A DNA stretch of 64,000 bases, taken from NCBI GenBank assembly GCA_030220185.1, contig JASPKZ010001237.1, positions 263,501 to 327,500 on the forward strand, read 5' to 3'. The notes under the pieces are model-generated. The model did not search any database. It was given only the letters and a program-made list of their open reading frames with translations, and was not told the DNA's origin. Source of the DNA: Diploptera punctata (Eukaryota; Arthropoda; Insecta; Blattodea; Blaberidae). This document shows positions 44,598 to 54,800 of this stretch, piece after piece. A program made the position numbers and the translations under genes. Every line of letters begins with the position of its first letter. The stretch's first letter is position 1.

Positions 44598-45099
44598 GTT
44601 AACAGTTTTATTTTTGTACCTGTAAAATTTGACTGCAGAGTATGACTGAATTTTAACTTCCAAAAATTAGAATTTTTTCCTATAAATAATTATTTATGAG
44701 AATATCGTTGATTAGGACTATTTCATTGCATCTGCTTCAAACGTTTCATTGTATAATGACTAAAGTATCCTGAAAATTGCATATCCTACCTCAAGTAAGC
44801 GTGCCAATAGATTGGAAAAATTTGATTTTTCTGAAATTATCTTTTTTATTATTATATACAAATTTCCTCATTAGAAGATTGCCCCAAGGACAAAGTGATA
44901 CAGACAATTTTCGAAATTGTTGAAATACATTTTGTAAATACATTAAAAAATACATTTAGTAATACATTTTAATTTTTTCAAATAGTAATTGAAGTATATA
45001 TACTATAAAGTAGAAATTTTGTAAACATGGTTTCTTAAAATTGGTCCTCTAATGGCAGCGATGACAATTTTAGAAAGATACACTCTGTCCAAATCTAAG
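44598..45099. other. Intergenic DNA, nothing recognised
   Basis: AT-rich; no motif found. Confidence 0.35.
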
Positions 45100-45111
45100 A
45101 AATTCCAAAAT

Positions 45112-45470
45112 TTACTTACGAATCCTGGTATTAGTACCTCTTGCCCCGATCATCAATCCTGTGACAGTTACACTATATAATTTATTTTTATCTTTGTAAT
45201 AGTCAATTTTTGGCTCATATATGGCTTCCTTTTCACAGTCAACTTCCTCGGGTTGGCCACTATGAGTCTCAAAACGGATTGTGGGATCTAATATCATACC
45301 AGTTTTAGAAGATGGTCTAAATGCAATAATATATATTCGTCTGTTAATTCCATTAGTGGCCACACCATGAACTTCCTCATAAACTGTGTATCCACAATCT
45401 CGCAAGGCTTCTGCCATAATTGAATATGACTGTTTTAATTCATATAAAACGTGCAAATATATTTATAGAG
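45112..45470 (-). pseudogene. R2-type LINE, C-terminal endonuclease fragment
   Basis: An open minus-strand frame of about 114 residues with EALRDCGYTVYEEVHG, NGINRRIYIIAFRPSS, ILDPTIRFETHSGQPEEVDC and EKEAIYEPKIDYY, ending TVTGLMIGARGT. This order resembles the restriction-like (PD-(D/E)XK) endonuclease domain at the end of R2/R4-type non-LTR retrotransposons, including the conserved DPTIRFE and EK..IYEP blocks. The RT and CCHC finger are absent. A stop lies just upstream, so it is a 5'-truncated relic, though open across the domain. Clade assignment is from memory of the motifs. Confidence 0.6.
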
Positions 45471-45599
45471 GCAATTGTAGGCCCGGCCCATTATTAAAAA
45501 AACATTAATTGTAAAAGTAAAGCCTACAGTCGTGTACGCCTAAATCCAGATCTAGGGATTAGATGAAATAATACCGCTATTATTGAAGGTCTGTGATAT

Positions 45600-45765
45600 A
45601 CAAGGAGGCCGGTTGACCAGGCCTGTCACACCACTACTGCGACAGATTTAATCAAATGGAATGAAATGGATGTCATGGGAATGTAGAACTGGTGGAATTG
45701 AAGTTTTTAGTAGAGAAAACCCTGTGAAAACCGTGCCCTGGCTGCGGTTCGATCACCACAAAAAA
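45600..45765 (+). mobile_element. Possible SINE fragment
   Basis: GGAGGCCGGTTGACCAGGCC and CCTGGCTGCGGTTCGATCAC look like a tRNA-related B box and SINE body, but no second copy was found in this window. Confidence 0.3.
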
Positions 45766-46304
45766 AAAGTCTTGTAATTTGCAATCACAGAATATTCTTT
45801 AGTTGTGAGCTATTTTATACCTCTATATTCAGGAGACTTTCATTGCGTGATTCTCTCTGTATAGTGTTTGCGCATGATACCGAATATTTTGTTTTTATTA
45901 CATGTTGTGCTAGAATAGGGATAGATCGTATTTCTTTAATTTAAGTTCACACCTGTTTATACAAGAGTTTTCTAATCTTCTTTACTTCTTGCAATAATTG
46001 GAAAGAATTCTGCAAAAAGAAACCAAGCCACAAGATGATTGAATTGAGAGAAATTCAATTAAATTTAAATATCAATAAAAAAATTCCACAAATAAAAATA
46101 AACATTTACTTTTTACTCGTATTTCAACTAACAGAATATCAAATAACCTCTATTTTATTAAAAATGTGTTAAATCAAAATTTTACGAAAGGAAATTGTGT
46201 AGAAAGGCAGACGAATGAAAATCGAGAATCCATAAAAACTGGGCCTTTGAGTGTTGAGAATGAAAAGATAGAAGAGGTTAAACAAAATCTTTATTTATCC
46301 ATTA
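45766..46304. other. Intergenic DNA
   Basis: The open frame at 46166-46384 runs across the boundary of the CACTG element and is not a plausible gene. Confidence 0.3.
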
Positions 46305-46894
46305 CACTGATCAATAAGGTTTTCTTCACAAGAAATCTGATTAGTGAATCTAGTGCATTTTTCATACTGAATTCAGATATGTAGTCAGAATTTCTCCATC
46401 AGACACAGTTTTTTTTTTTTTTTTGTGACAGCTACTTTTTTAAAACTGATTTTAGCATTCTCTTTGACCTGTCATAGGAACCTTAACCTTATCATGTAGC
46501 GATTTTATTCAAGCTGTATTGAAGGGCTGTCTCTGAGGAGCACGGTGAGCATTTTCATCAGCAAATATCCACAATGGAAAAGAGGCATCAAGGCAAATGG
46601 AGTTCTAATATGCTGGCTGACTACTGTTGGACCAAGAAGAGAGACGTTCCAGATGCAAAATATGCCCGAAAATTACTATCTACCACTTTCTAGGTAAGTG
46701 AGAATGAGTTAGAGTTAGATGGATTTTATTAAAATTTATAAAAATTATAACAAAATGTAAATGAATATCACAGAAAACTCTTGCCTGATAGGAAAAAAAA
46801 ACTGAAATGATATTTAAATTCAGGATGAGAAATATTTCTAAAATGTCTTATTTTTATTCTTGTGAAAGAAAAAGTTTATTTTTATCGATCAGTG
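46305..46894 (+). mobile_element. CACTG transposon family, diverged copy 6
   Basis: Ends CACTGATCAATAAGG and (reversed) CACTGATCGATAAAA, with a perfect TTA duplication (46302-46304 and 46895-46897). The body is alignable only in the coding block: EEHGEHFHQQISTMEKRHQG, then MLADYCWTKKRDVPDAKYAR and a terminal TTF stop. Conservation of the peptide while flanking UTR bases diverged marks a separate subfamily. Confidence 0.8.
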
Positions 46895-46994
46895 TTATTT
46901 ATTATCAACAGGACTAGGGTTTTTAGGACCTAAAAACCACCGAAATACGCAACAAATGCAGTTAAGACTTAAAATTTACAAAAAATATGCAATG

Positions 46995-47400
46995 TAAAAT
47001 TACAATAATAATAATAATAATAATAGCTTTATTTTACCTGGCAGAGTTGCGGCCTTTAGGTCATGTCTGCAACTCAACCAGGTTTTAAAAAGTACAAAAA
47101 AATAGTCTTACATCTAAATTACAATAAACATAAACGATTACATGTTATATAAATACAATACAATTATTATTTACAATGTATTTTGATTTACGCTAGATTT
47201 AACGATTTAAATATAATATGTACACGATATATAAAAAAACGAGAAAAAAATTAATGACATAGTATAAATTCAAATGAATAGAGAAAAATTAACTATTAGA
47301 CAACAGGTAACTCTATAAGCCTGACTTAAAAGTGTCAAGTGTGCGGCAACTCCTGATATCTTGAGGAAGGAATTTCCAGGAGCGGGCAGAAAATCAAGTA
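46995..47400 (-). mobile_element. CR1/Daphne-like LINE 3' end
   Basis: Minus strand: a terminal peptide ARSWKFLPQDIRSCRTLDTF, then a UTR ending in CTGGTTGAGTTGCAGACATG, next to an (AAT)n run (47006-47026). It is related to but distinct from the tails at 12706 and 20803. Confidence 0.6.
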
Positions 47401-47529
47401 GTAAATAAGATTATGACAATTAACTATTTATTTAAGAATAAAATGCAAATGAGAAGCAAACTAAACTATGGAATCTGATATTGTAGCATGTTTTTTATTT
47501 TATTAAAATTATCAGCTGCTACCTGCTTG

Positions 47530-47845
47530 TTACAGGAAGCCAGATAGAGTAAGAGCAGTTAATTCTCGTAGACTGCGATGGGCAGGACATGTGGCACGAA
47601 TGGGGGATGAAAGAGGTACATGGAATCTTCTTGTAGGAAAATCAGAGGGAAAACGCCCAGTTGGTAGATCAAGAATGAGATGGGAGAATAACGTTATCCA
47701 TGATTTGAGGGAAGTAAATTATACAGGGGATGAATGGAAAGTATTAGATCAGGATAAGAATGTATGGAGAGCTTAATTCCGTGCGGTCATGAACGTACGG
47801 GTTCGACAGTGTCAGAGAGTTAGTTAGTTAGTTAGTTAGCTACCT
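47530..47845 (+). pseudogene. LINE F2, C-terminal fragment
   Basis: An open segment 47591-47776 encodes ARMGDERGTWNLLVGKSEGK, RPVGRSRMRWENNVIHDLRE and VNYTGDEW. It ends with an expanded tail AGTTAGTTAGTTAGTTAG, the clearest GTTA repeat among F2 copies. Confidence 0.75.
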
Positions 47846-49214
47846 GCTTGTCGCGAGACAATAAATATTTGCTCAGGTATATATGTAAGGGAAAAGTCAA
47901 TACTGTGAATTGAAACGAAATAGGAGAGGAAGATAGGTTTTACAAGAAACAAATTTATGAGAAATTTAAGAACTCAATGGACACGGAAGAAAAAAAATGT
48001 ACAATAAAATTTCTTTACTTCTTAAAAGAGAAAATATGACAAATATGATGTTAATTATATAATTTTTACCTGGTAAGTCAGTCGTCATCAACTGAATTAT
48101 TAAACTTCAAGTTAATCTAATATGGAGGCCTTTCGAAAACAATGTTTCATCTTCTGCGTTTTAACTGGAATTTCAGAAGAGTTTATGACAAATATGATCA
48201 ATAAATTGCTATATATGCTCTGTCACAGTGGCTAAATATACATAAATATGTCTTAACAAAACACTGTACTTTAATTCAACGAAAGCATTTATGTAATTTT
48301 AGAAACATATCACTCTTAATAAAAAATATATACTATACCATAAAAATCCCAGCCCTAATTATCATAATCTGTATGATATGATATGTATGTAAGTTAAACT
48401 GGTCCCAATGGTATAGGTTTGGGATCGAACTAGGTGCTGGAAATTGGTGGCATAATGAATGAGAGATATCAAGCTTCACGTGGAGCCGGTGCAACTGGGA
48501 TTTCACGTAGACACTGACTTATGTAGGTTATTATCCTGGCAATTTGTCAAACTCTTGCCTTCACTCTAATCACGCGTAATCATACAGTGCCTTCAATTAC
48601 ATTCCCCAAAATTTGTTATATTTAACAAGGGAGGTGGAGAACTTGTGTATTGATTTCAAATAATAACAATTTAACTGTCAACTCTCGCAGATCGTGTTCA
48701 GGGCTGTACAAATGCTACAGTTCGCCAGTTACATAATTTCATAAGATAAAATATTCTTTATTTTCAATTCTCTGGCCCACAAATTGAGTTTTCAGTAAGA
48801 CGTTTTATTGCATTCTCTTATATTATATTGAATATTTTTTTAATATGCTCCTTCCTATAAAATGGGACACTGCACAAGTGAAATTATTTCACCCAAGATA
48901 TCCTGAAATGGATATCCGTTTAACTCTAACGTTCAGAATTTTTATAAATGAGGTTATGATGTTAAAATGTTCAACTTTCTTCTTCTAAATACTGGAACAT
49001 TTACTTGCAAGTCACCTTTACAGCTATAGCTTATTTATTTACATTATCAATACTACTAGTTATGTATTTATAGAGTCAACTACTTACTAAAAACTCAATA
49101 ATTAGCTTTACGTTAAATTTAAATGTTTAATTATGTTTTAAAATATAGAATGAAGCTTAAATTTCAGTGTACAAAAACTAAGATTACACGCTCCATTATT
49201 ATGCAATTAAGTAA
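47846..49214. other. Intergenic DNA with a family J arm
   Basis: 48062-48175 (GGAGGCCTTTCGAAAAC, AGTCGTCATCAACT) is a degraded J arm. Nothing else is recognised in this 1.3-kb stretch. Confidence 0.35.
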
Positions 49215-49395
49215 TTAGAACTTTTCCTTCGCTGTAGTATCTTCGTTACCTCGTAATGCAACGGGCCGGGGTTCGATTCGCGGTTCGGACAATTTTCCTG
49301 GCTTGTTTCTTTTTTCAGAGGTTTTTCTTACCAATAAAACAATAGTCAGGAATCTTTAAGACCAAACGGTTTCTGAAGATCATATTGTCATCATG
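49215..49395 (+). mobile_element. SINE-A2, degraded
   Basis: Has GCTGTAGTATCTTCGTTACC, B box GGGGTTCGATTCGCGGTTCG and AAAACAATAGTCAGGAATCT. The 3' portion is missing or unrecognisable. Confidence 0.5.
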
Positions 49396-49400
49396 GTCAT

Positions 49401-49401
<1 letters not shown>

Positions 49402-49468
<67 letters not shown>
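49402..49468 (+). repeat. (CA)n(TA)n microsatellite
   Basis: ACACAC run to about 49449, then ATATAT up to the SINE-A head. Confidence 0.9.
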
Positions 49469-49796
49469 CCCGCGCTGTGGTCTCGAGGTAGCGTGCTGCC
49501 TTGTCACGCAGCGGGCCCGGGTTCGATTCCCGGTCGGGACATGCTCCTGGGTGAGATTTTTTCGGGGATTTTCCTCACCTGTAAGACAAATGTCAGAAAG
49601 CTTAGGGCCCAACGGTCCCCGAAAATCATCCGGCCATCATCATCATCCTTATCATTATCATAATCATCGTTCACCGGTGTGGAAAGCAACGGGAAGCTAC
49701 CACATATACAATTCCCTAGTAAAGTTGCAAAGCATAGCATGGAAATGCTATGATTGCAGTGAAAGACCTGCCCTCGGGCAAAATTACTATGGATGG

Positions 49797-49799
<3 letters not shown>
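49469..49799 (+). mobile_element. SINE-A, full length
   Basis: CGCTGTGGTCTCGAGGTAGC head, B box GGGTTCGATTCCCGGTCGGG, complete body and tail ACTATGGATGGATATAA. It is flanked by AT dinucleotide repeats on both sides, so target duplication cannot be separated from the microsatellite. Confidence 0.85.
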
Positions 49800-49827
<28 letters not shown>

Positions 49828-49829
49828 TC
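49799..49829 (+). repeat. (AT)n microsatellite
   Basis: About 28 bp of AT following the SINE-A tail. Confidence 0.85.
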
Positions 49830-50026
49830 TTCTTCTTCCTCTACGCATGAAAGCTGGCAGCTTGTTGCGTGTTCATTCACTACAGTTCCGGGGTATGGTG
49901 ACATCCTTCCATCGTAGTTGTGGTCTTCCTAATGACCTTTTCTGCTGAGGTGTCCAGTCACGTACTTTCTTCACTAATCTACTGTTCTCCATTCTATCTA
50001 TGTGATCGTTCCAATTTAATCTTCTA

Positions 50027-50242
50027 TCATTTATCCATACTATCTATAATTTTCCCTTCTATTTGTAATTTAACACGTCGTGGGTCCTTGGATATTGCCA
50101 TTGATTTGGTTTTATTTGTTGAGATTTTCGTGTTATATTTTGCTGCAATGATTCTAAATTTGTATAATAGCATTTGTAAATCATCTTCACTTTGTGCAAT
50201 TAGAACTCCACTCTTGGATAAAACTTGTAACTGTATTAACAA
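50027..50242 (-). pseudogene. RTE-like LINE, post-YADD segment
   Basis: Encodes GVLIAQSEDDLQMLLYKFRI, NTKISTNKTKSMAISKD and VKLQIEGKIIDS. This sequence directly follows the F/YADD box in RTE-like reverse transcriptases. The box itself is missing: upstream, the RT frame ends at a sequence reading NYVID and then unrelated DNA. Downstream it jumps, with a deletion, to a terminal NDHIDRMENSRLVKKVRD block near 49950-50020. Confidence 0.7.
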
Positions 50243-50573
50243 AAGTGTATTTCCGAAAATAAAGAGTTCTTGGATTCGTTAAAATTGAGTGTACATTTAT
50301 ACGTTGTTCTTTTGCTTATAAAGAGTTCATAACCCTGAGATCTTCTGCCTACCACCGAGCTCCGGTACAGTCAATAACATAGTTTATTATCTTCAGCTCT
50401 TTGTTACCTATTTTAATTCCTTTTCTAACTTCAATTTCTAGTTCTTTGATTATTTCATCCATTATTAGTGTGAACAGTATGGGACTTAATGAGTCTCCTT
50501 GTCGTATTCCTTGCTGGACTAAAATTTCTTTAGATTTACTATTTCCATATTTGATAGTTGTACTGTTTCCTGA

Positions 50574-51284
50574 TTACATTTCTTTGATGATTGCTATGAG
50601 GTTTTTAGATAAATTCTTGTTTTCTAATATGTTGAGTACGTCATTTAATCTTACCCGATCAAATGCTTTTTCCAGATCTACAAAACATAGGAAGACTGGG
50701 ATGTTAAATTCGATAGCTTTTTCTGTAGTCTGCTTTAATATAAAAATGGCATCTGTGCATGATCTTCCTTTTCGAAAACCTTGTTGTTCATCTAGTAGTG
50801 GTAATGTATTCGATAAATGATCTGCTACAATTTTAGTGAAGAGTTTCAGTGTTGGGCATAATAGATTGATGCCTCTGTCGTTTTCTGGTTTGTTTTTGTC
50901 TCCCTTTTTCAAAATTGGAATTGTAATACTTTTTTTCCAATCATTGGGTATTATCCAACTATTGCATATGGTGTTGAATAAATTGTAAATTTCTTCATGT
51001 AATTTTTCTCCTCCGTATTTAATTAATTCATTCTGGATGTGATCTATACCCGCTGATTTTCTGTTTCTAAATTTGTTTACTTGTTTTTCAAATTCTTCCT
51101 TGCTTATCTGAAATGTATCTTTATTTGTAGTTTTCTCTACATGTGAGTTTTCGGTATTTTCCCGTTCTGAGTAAATTTCTTTAAAGTAGTTTTCCCATTC
51201 TTCTGTTGATATATCGCATAAATTTACATATTCGTTTACATCTTTTCTCTGGTTCCTGATGAACCTCCATATTTGTTTCTGCAT
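50574..51284 (-). pseudogene. RTE-like LINE reverse transcriptase domain
   Basis: 236 open residues would form the fingers and palm of the reverse transcriptase that copies LINE RNA at the nicked target. Visible motifs in order: KEEFEKQVNKFRNRKSAGID (RT1), IPNDWKKSITIPILKKGDK (RT2), NDRGINLLCPTLKLFTKI (RT3), QQGFRKGRSCTDAIFIL (RT4) and CFVDLEKAFDRV (RT A, with the first catalytic Asp). After a break near 50573, QQGIRQGDSLSPILFTLIMD (RT B) is found in another frame at about 50450-50520. The YADD motif is destroyed, so the enzyme is inactive. Confidence 0.85.
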
Positions 51285-51709
51285 ACCATAGAAATCAAAT
51301 TCCAGTTCATGAGAGTATTTGTCCCAAAATTTTTGTTTTGATTTCCTAATTACCGATACTACTTGGCTTCTTTTTTTTTAATTCATCGTAATCATTTTCA
51401 TTCCTTCTCTGTAAATATCACCTGTGTAGTTTTCTCTTCTTTTCTATCTGTACCTTTATCTCTTCATTAAACCAAGGAGTCCAACGTCGGACATGTTTCC
51501 GTTCAGAATTTCTTGTACCTAATGATTATTTTGCTGAGTCTGTTATAGCAGTTTTGAGCATTTTCCATTTTTCTTCAACAATTTCTTCAGTTTTCCATCT
51601 CTGATAACTTCTTGTTTAATCTGTTCTGATAGAGTAGTTTTGTTGAATCATCAATAAATAATTCTACTTTGAATGTTTCATTTGTTTTGGATATGTTCTT
51701 GTCTTTCTG

Positions 51710-52516
51710 TTATTGTTTGTTTCTTAATTTGATGTTAAACCTGAATTGGCTTACCACAAGATTGTGATCACTTTCGATCTCAGCGGATGGAAAGACTCTG
51801 GTGTCCAAAATTTCTAGTGGCTTTATGTTTCGATTTGTAAGTATACAATCAATTGTTGAAGATTGACCACGAGAGTTTTGAAAAGTTATCTTTTGCTGAA
51901 CCTTATGAGGAAAAAATATATTATTAATTCTCATTCCAGTTTCCGCACAGAATTGCAACAATCCTTCACCATTTTTGTTTCTAGTTTCTTCATCATATTT
52001 GTATGTTATTCCCGGTAGAGGTATGTTTCCAATTCTCGCATTAAAATCTCCTGCTATTATGATGTTTTCTTTGTCATTGATTTTCTCTACGTTTTCTTGA
52101 AGGGTATTGTAATTTTTTTCTATTTCTTCTATTGGTTTACCTTCCTCTGGTGCATAAATGCTGATGATCGTGAAATGTTTAGGTGCATTTAGGAATTTTA
52201 CTTTAACTATTCGTTCTGATATGTAATTATATTCGATTATTTTATCTTTCAAACTTTCATGTATCAGAATACCAACACCTCTGGCACGCTTGGATTTGTT
52301 TACTCCACTGTTTATGTATATGTAGTCTTGTATTTGTGTAATCGATTTTCCTTTTTTCTTCGTCTCGGAGATTGCACAGATCTCTATTTTATATTTCTTC
52401 AATTCGTAAGTTATGTGTTCTTTCCCATTAATCGACCCAATAACATTCCAACATGTAAGTTTCATTTTATTTTTCTTCCTTCCCGTGTTCCTTTTTCGTT
52501 TGCTAGTTTGTTCCAA
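51710..52516 (-). pseudogene. LINE AP-type endonuclease domain, intact frame
   Basis: 268 open residues of the exonuclease-endonuclease-phosphatase fold that nicks target DNA to prime reverse transcription. Family motifs in order: KLTCWNV (metal-binding Asn), EICAISETKKK (catalytic Glu), RGVGILIH, FTIISIYAPEEGK, NIIIAGDFNARIG (Asp, Asn) and STIDCILTN, with the closing AEIESDHNLV (Asp-His). All catalytic residues I can place are present. It is separated from the RT frame by stops in 51285-51709. It looks intact as a domain but belongs to a dead element. Confidence 0.85.
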
Positions 52517-52640
52517 TTTATCAGTCCGGCTTACTTCGTGAATGTTGCTTTGAGTAATTGATAATTTTACATCTTGGAAGTGAGTTACTAGCCCTTTTTC
52601 TTCGATGGGTACCTCTTTTACTCTGGACTTTCTTCCATGA

Positions 52641-52681
52641 CCTGCCAGGCATGGCAGGCCCTGTCGGTAGTTACACTACCG
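52641..52681 (-). promoter_or_regulatory. Twin hairpins in LINE 5' UTR
   Basis: CCTGCCA-GGCA-TGGCAGG (52641-52658) and CGGTAGT-TAC-ACTACCG (52665-52681) are two adjacent stem-loops with perfect 7-bp stems, located about 130 bases 5' of the endonuclease frame on the minus strand. Such structured leaders may act in RNA processing or translation; no function is shown by sequence alone. Confidence 0.5.
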
Positions 52682-52755
52682 CCTGGGTGGCTCATGGAGT
52701 CATTAGGACTCACAAGCCCCACCACCACTTCAAGGTAGGGACACCGACGGTGGGG

Positions 52756-52756
<1 letters not shown>

Positions 52757-52786
<30 letters not shown>

Positions 52787-52853
52787 TATACATATATATA
52801 CATATATATGCCTATAGTAAGAAAGTGTGTCTGTGTGTGTGTGTGTGTGTGTG
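52757..52853 (+). repeat. (TA)n and (TG)n microsatellites
   Basis: ATATAT/ACATATAT to about 52811, then TGTGTG 52825-52852. They lie at the 5' edge of the LINE and the start of repeat G. Confidence 0.9.
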
Positions 52854-53330
52854 AGTGAATGGTGTGAATCTTCTCAGCGTTGTGTTGTTTCGATGAAGAA
52901 TCTTGATTGAGCTGATCACTAATTCTTGGAGGTCCTCCACGTCCTTGTATGGTAAAAATGTATTGTGTTTCCAAATGACCTACATGTGGCACGAATGGGG
53001 AATGAAAGACGTGCATGGAAGCTTCTTGTAGGAAGACCAGAGGAAAAACGCCCAGTTGGTCGACCAAGAATGAGGTGGGAGAATAACATTAAATACGACT
53101 TTTAGGAAGTAGATTATACAGGGGATGGTTGGATAACATTGACTCAGGATAGGAATGTATGGAGAGCTTATGTCCGCGCGGCCATGAACCTACTGGTTCG
53201 ATAGTGCCAGTGAGTTAGTTAGTTCGTGTTTCCAAATGTCCAAAGTTTAAAATCCCTCTACCGATAGGTCGTGCCACTGTAAGTTCCGGACGGCGTGGGA
53301 CATGTAAAATATTTATAAGGTAAGAAACTG
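52840..53330 (+). repeat. Repeat G, split by a LINE fragment
   Basis: The left part has GGAGGTCCTCCACGTCCTTG; the right part has AATCCCTCTACCGATAGGTC and GTGCCACTGTAAG. It is interrupted by F2 (52978-53225) with a 13-bp target duplication. Reverse-orientation relatives are at 12222, 58575 and 58880. Confidence 0.65.
52978..53225 (+). pseudogene. LINE F2, 248-bp insertion with 13-bp TSD
   Basis: From TACATGTGGCACGAATGGGG to GTGAGTTAGTTAGTTC. GTGTTTCCAAATG stands at 52965-52977 and again at 53226-53238, an exact 13-bp duplication typical of target-primed reverse transcription. It encodes HVARMGNERRAWKLLVGRPE-type sequence. It provides the exact 3' end of F2. Confidence 0.9.
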
Positions 53331-53357
53331 AAATACAATGAAGAAGGAGAAATAATT

Positions 53358-53690
53358 TGATGGCTACTCCGTAGCGCAACGGTTACACGCTCGCCTATCA
53401 GCACTGGGGTCTCGAGATCGAGTCTTGGTCACTCCATGTGGATTTCGTGGTGAACGAAACAGAGCTTGGGTTGGTTTCCCCCCGGGTTTCTACCGGTTTA
53501 TTCTGACACAAATTTCATTTCACTATTTCTCTATACCTGTACTCATCTCATCCGTTTCATTTAATTTCTTAATCCGCACCTGTGGCGGTGAATCAGGCGT
53601 AGTCGGTAGGAAACCTTATCATTCACCTCTATAAAATATAGAGGTTCATCTCATCTTTCGACGCAACTCAGAGTAGGACACTTGTTGAGG
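53358..53690 (+). mobile_element. SINE-D, tRNA-derived
   Basis: Head CTCCGTAGCGCAACGGTTAC (A box) and GGTCTCGAGATCGAGTCTTG (B box), body GGATTTCGTGGTGAACGAAA, and tail CATCTCATCTTTCGACGCAA. A second copy lies at 55690-56000. Confidence 0.65.
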
Positions 53691-54404
53691 ATATATATAA
53701 GAACAATACGAAATGAATACGTGGTGGACAACCTCCAGTGACGTATTTTTTCAACACTAATTGTTTTCAATGCTGGGTAGTTATCTCTGATATCTGGCGG
53801 CATTTTATTACCATCAACCATCCTTTGAGTAAACTTTCGAATCTAATCTAAACTTTTGCCTCTACCTTCTGACAAAATTGTATAAACGTGTTTTATGTAA
53901 CATATTTTAGCTATAATTAAAAACATTTAAATACCTAAATACAGTAAAAACATTGAAATATTAACACAAGAATCATTGAGGAATAGAGATATATACAGTG
54001 CGATCAGTATAGTATTGGACAGTAGACGCGGGGTTTGTGCTGTGCGGTGACGTGCAAACACAGGACTTGAAATGTGCGCAGACTCAGCAGTATACAAGCA
54101 CATCCAACGCATTCACGGTCGCAGTCAGATTGTGTGCTTCGATTGGATAACGCGCTCGCTCGCTTTTCCTTGTGTACTGAATGGCGTGTGTATAAAGTTA
54201 CTTCAATTTTAAATTTTGTATCTTATAAAAAAAGCGTGTGTAAGTGCAAACTGAATGACGAGTGTATAAGTATAAAGTATGAACTGTATAATGGCTAATA
54301 ATTTTTCTACTGAACAACGTGCATTTACTTATGATATATTAATGCAATGACATTAAATATATCATGCGACATTGTCAAACAAAGATGATAAATGCAATCA
54401 AACA
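53691..54404. other. Intergenic DNA with a transposase-like start
   Basis: At 54291 an ATG opens a 19-codon frame, MANNFSTEQRAFTYDILMQ, ending in TGA. It resembles the first residues of DUF4817-type transposases (compare MERWSNEHRAF at 1981). The 54000-54200 block is GC-richer (GCGCAGACTCAGCAG, CGCGCTCGCTCGC) and could be an old 5' region. Otherwise nothing is recognised. Confidence 0.3.
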
Positions 54405-54800
54405 TACAGAAAAGAATTAATAGGAATGAGATGCACAAATAAATTAAACATAGGCTCAATTCTGTATTTGCATGCTATTATGCATTACAGGAACTCTCGT
54501 CGTACCAACTTCTCTAAAAAAAAGTTATTCTCCCAGTTGTATGGATGCGAAACATGGACTACTGCTTTAAGGGAGGAGAAAAAAATTACGAGTACCTGAT
54601 AATAAAGTTCCTAGGAAAATTCTTGAACCAGAGAGTGATGAACAGACAGGGAATGGGCAAAACTGCTAAAACAGTCAGCTACATGATCTTTACAGGAAAC
54701 CATATATAATTAGAGGTGTCAAGTCTCATAGACTACGATGGTCGTGATATATGGCACGTATGGGGAATTAAAGAGGGGCATGGAAGCTTCCTGTAAGAAA

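Larger units (their letters stand above)
49830..52757 (-). mobile_element. RTE-like LINE, near full length, inactive
   Basis: About 2.9 kb on the minus strand. From 5' to 3': a UTR with two hairpins (52590-52757), an apurinic endonuclease domain (51710-52516), a linker with RWTPWFNEEIKVQIEKKRK, a reverse transcriptase (about 50390-51300), and a C-terminal tail (49850-50242) with KKVRDWTPQQKRSLGRPQLR and WKD. The single-ORF layout and lack of RNase H fit RTE. A block of about 170 bp (50215-50385) replaces the expected YADD box, and a further deletion shortens the tail. Confidence 0.8.

Noticed and set aside
50401..50820. 139-codon plus-strand open frame
   Set aside because: Antisense shadow of the LINE reverse transcriptase on the minus strand.
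52259..52561. 100-codon plus-strand open frame
   Set aside because: Antisense to the LINE endonuclease domain.
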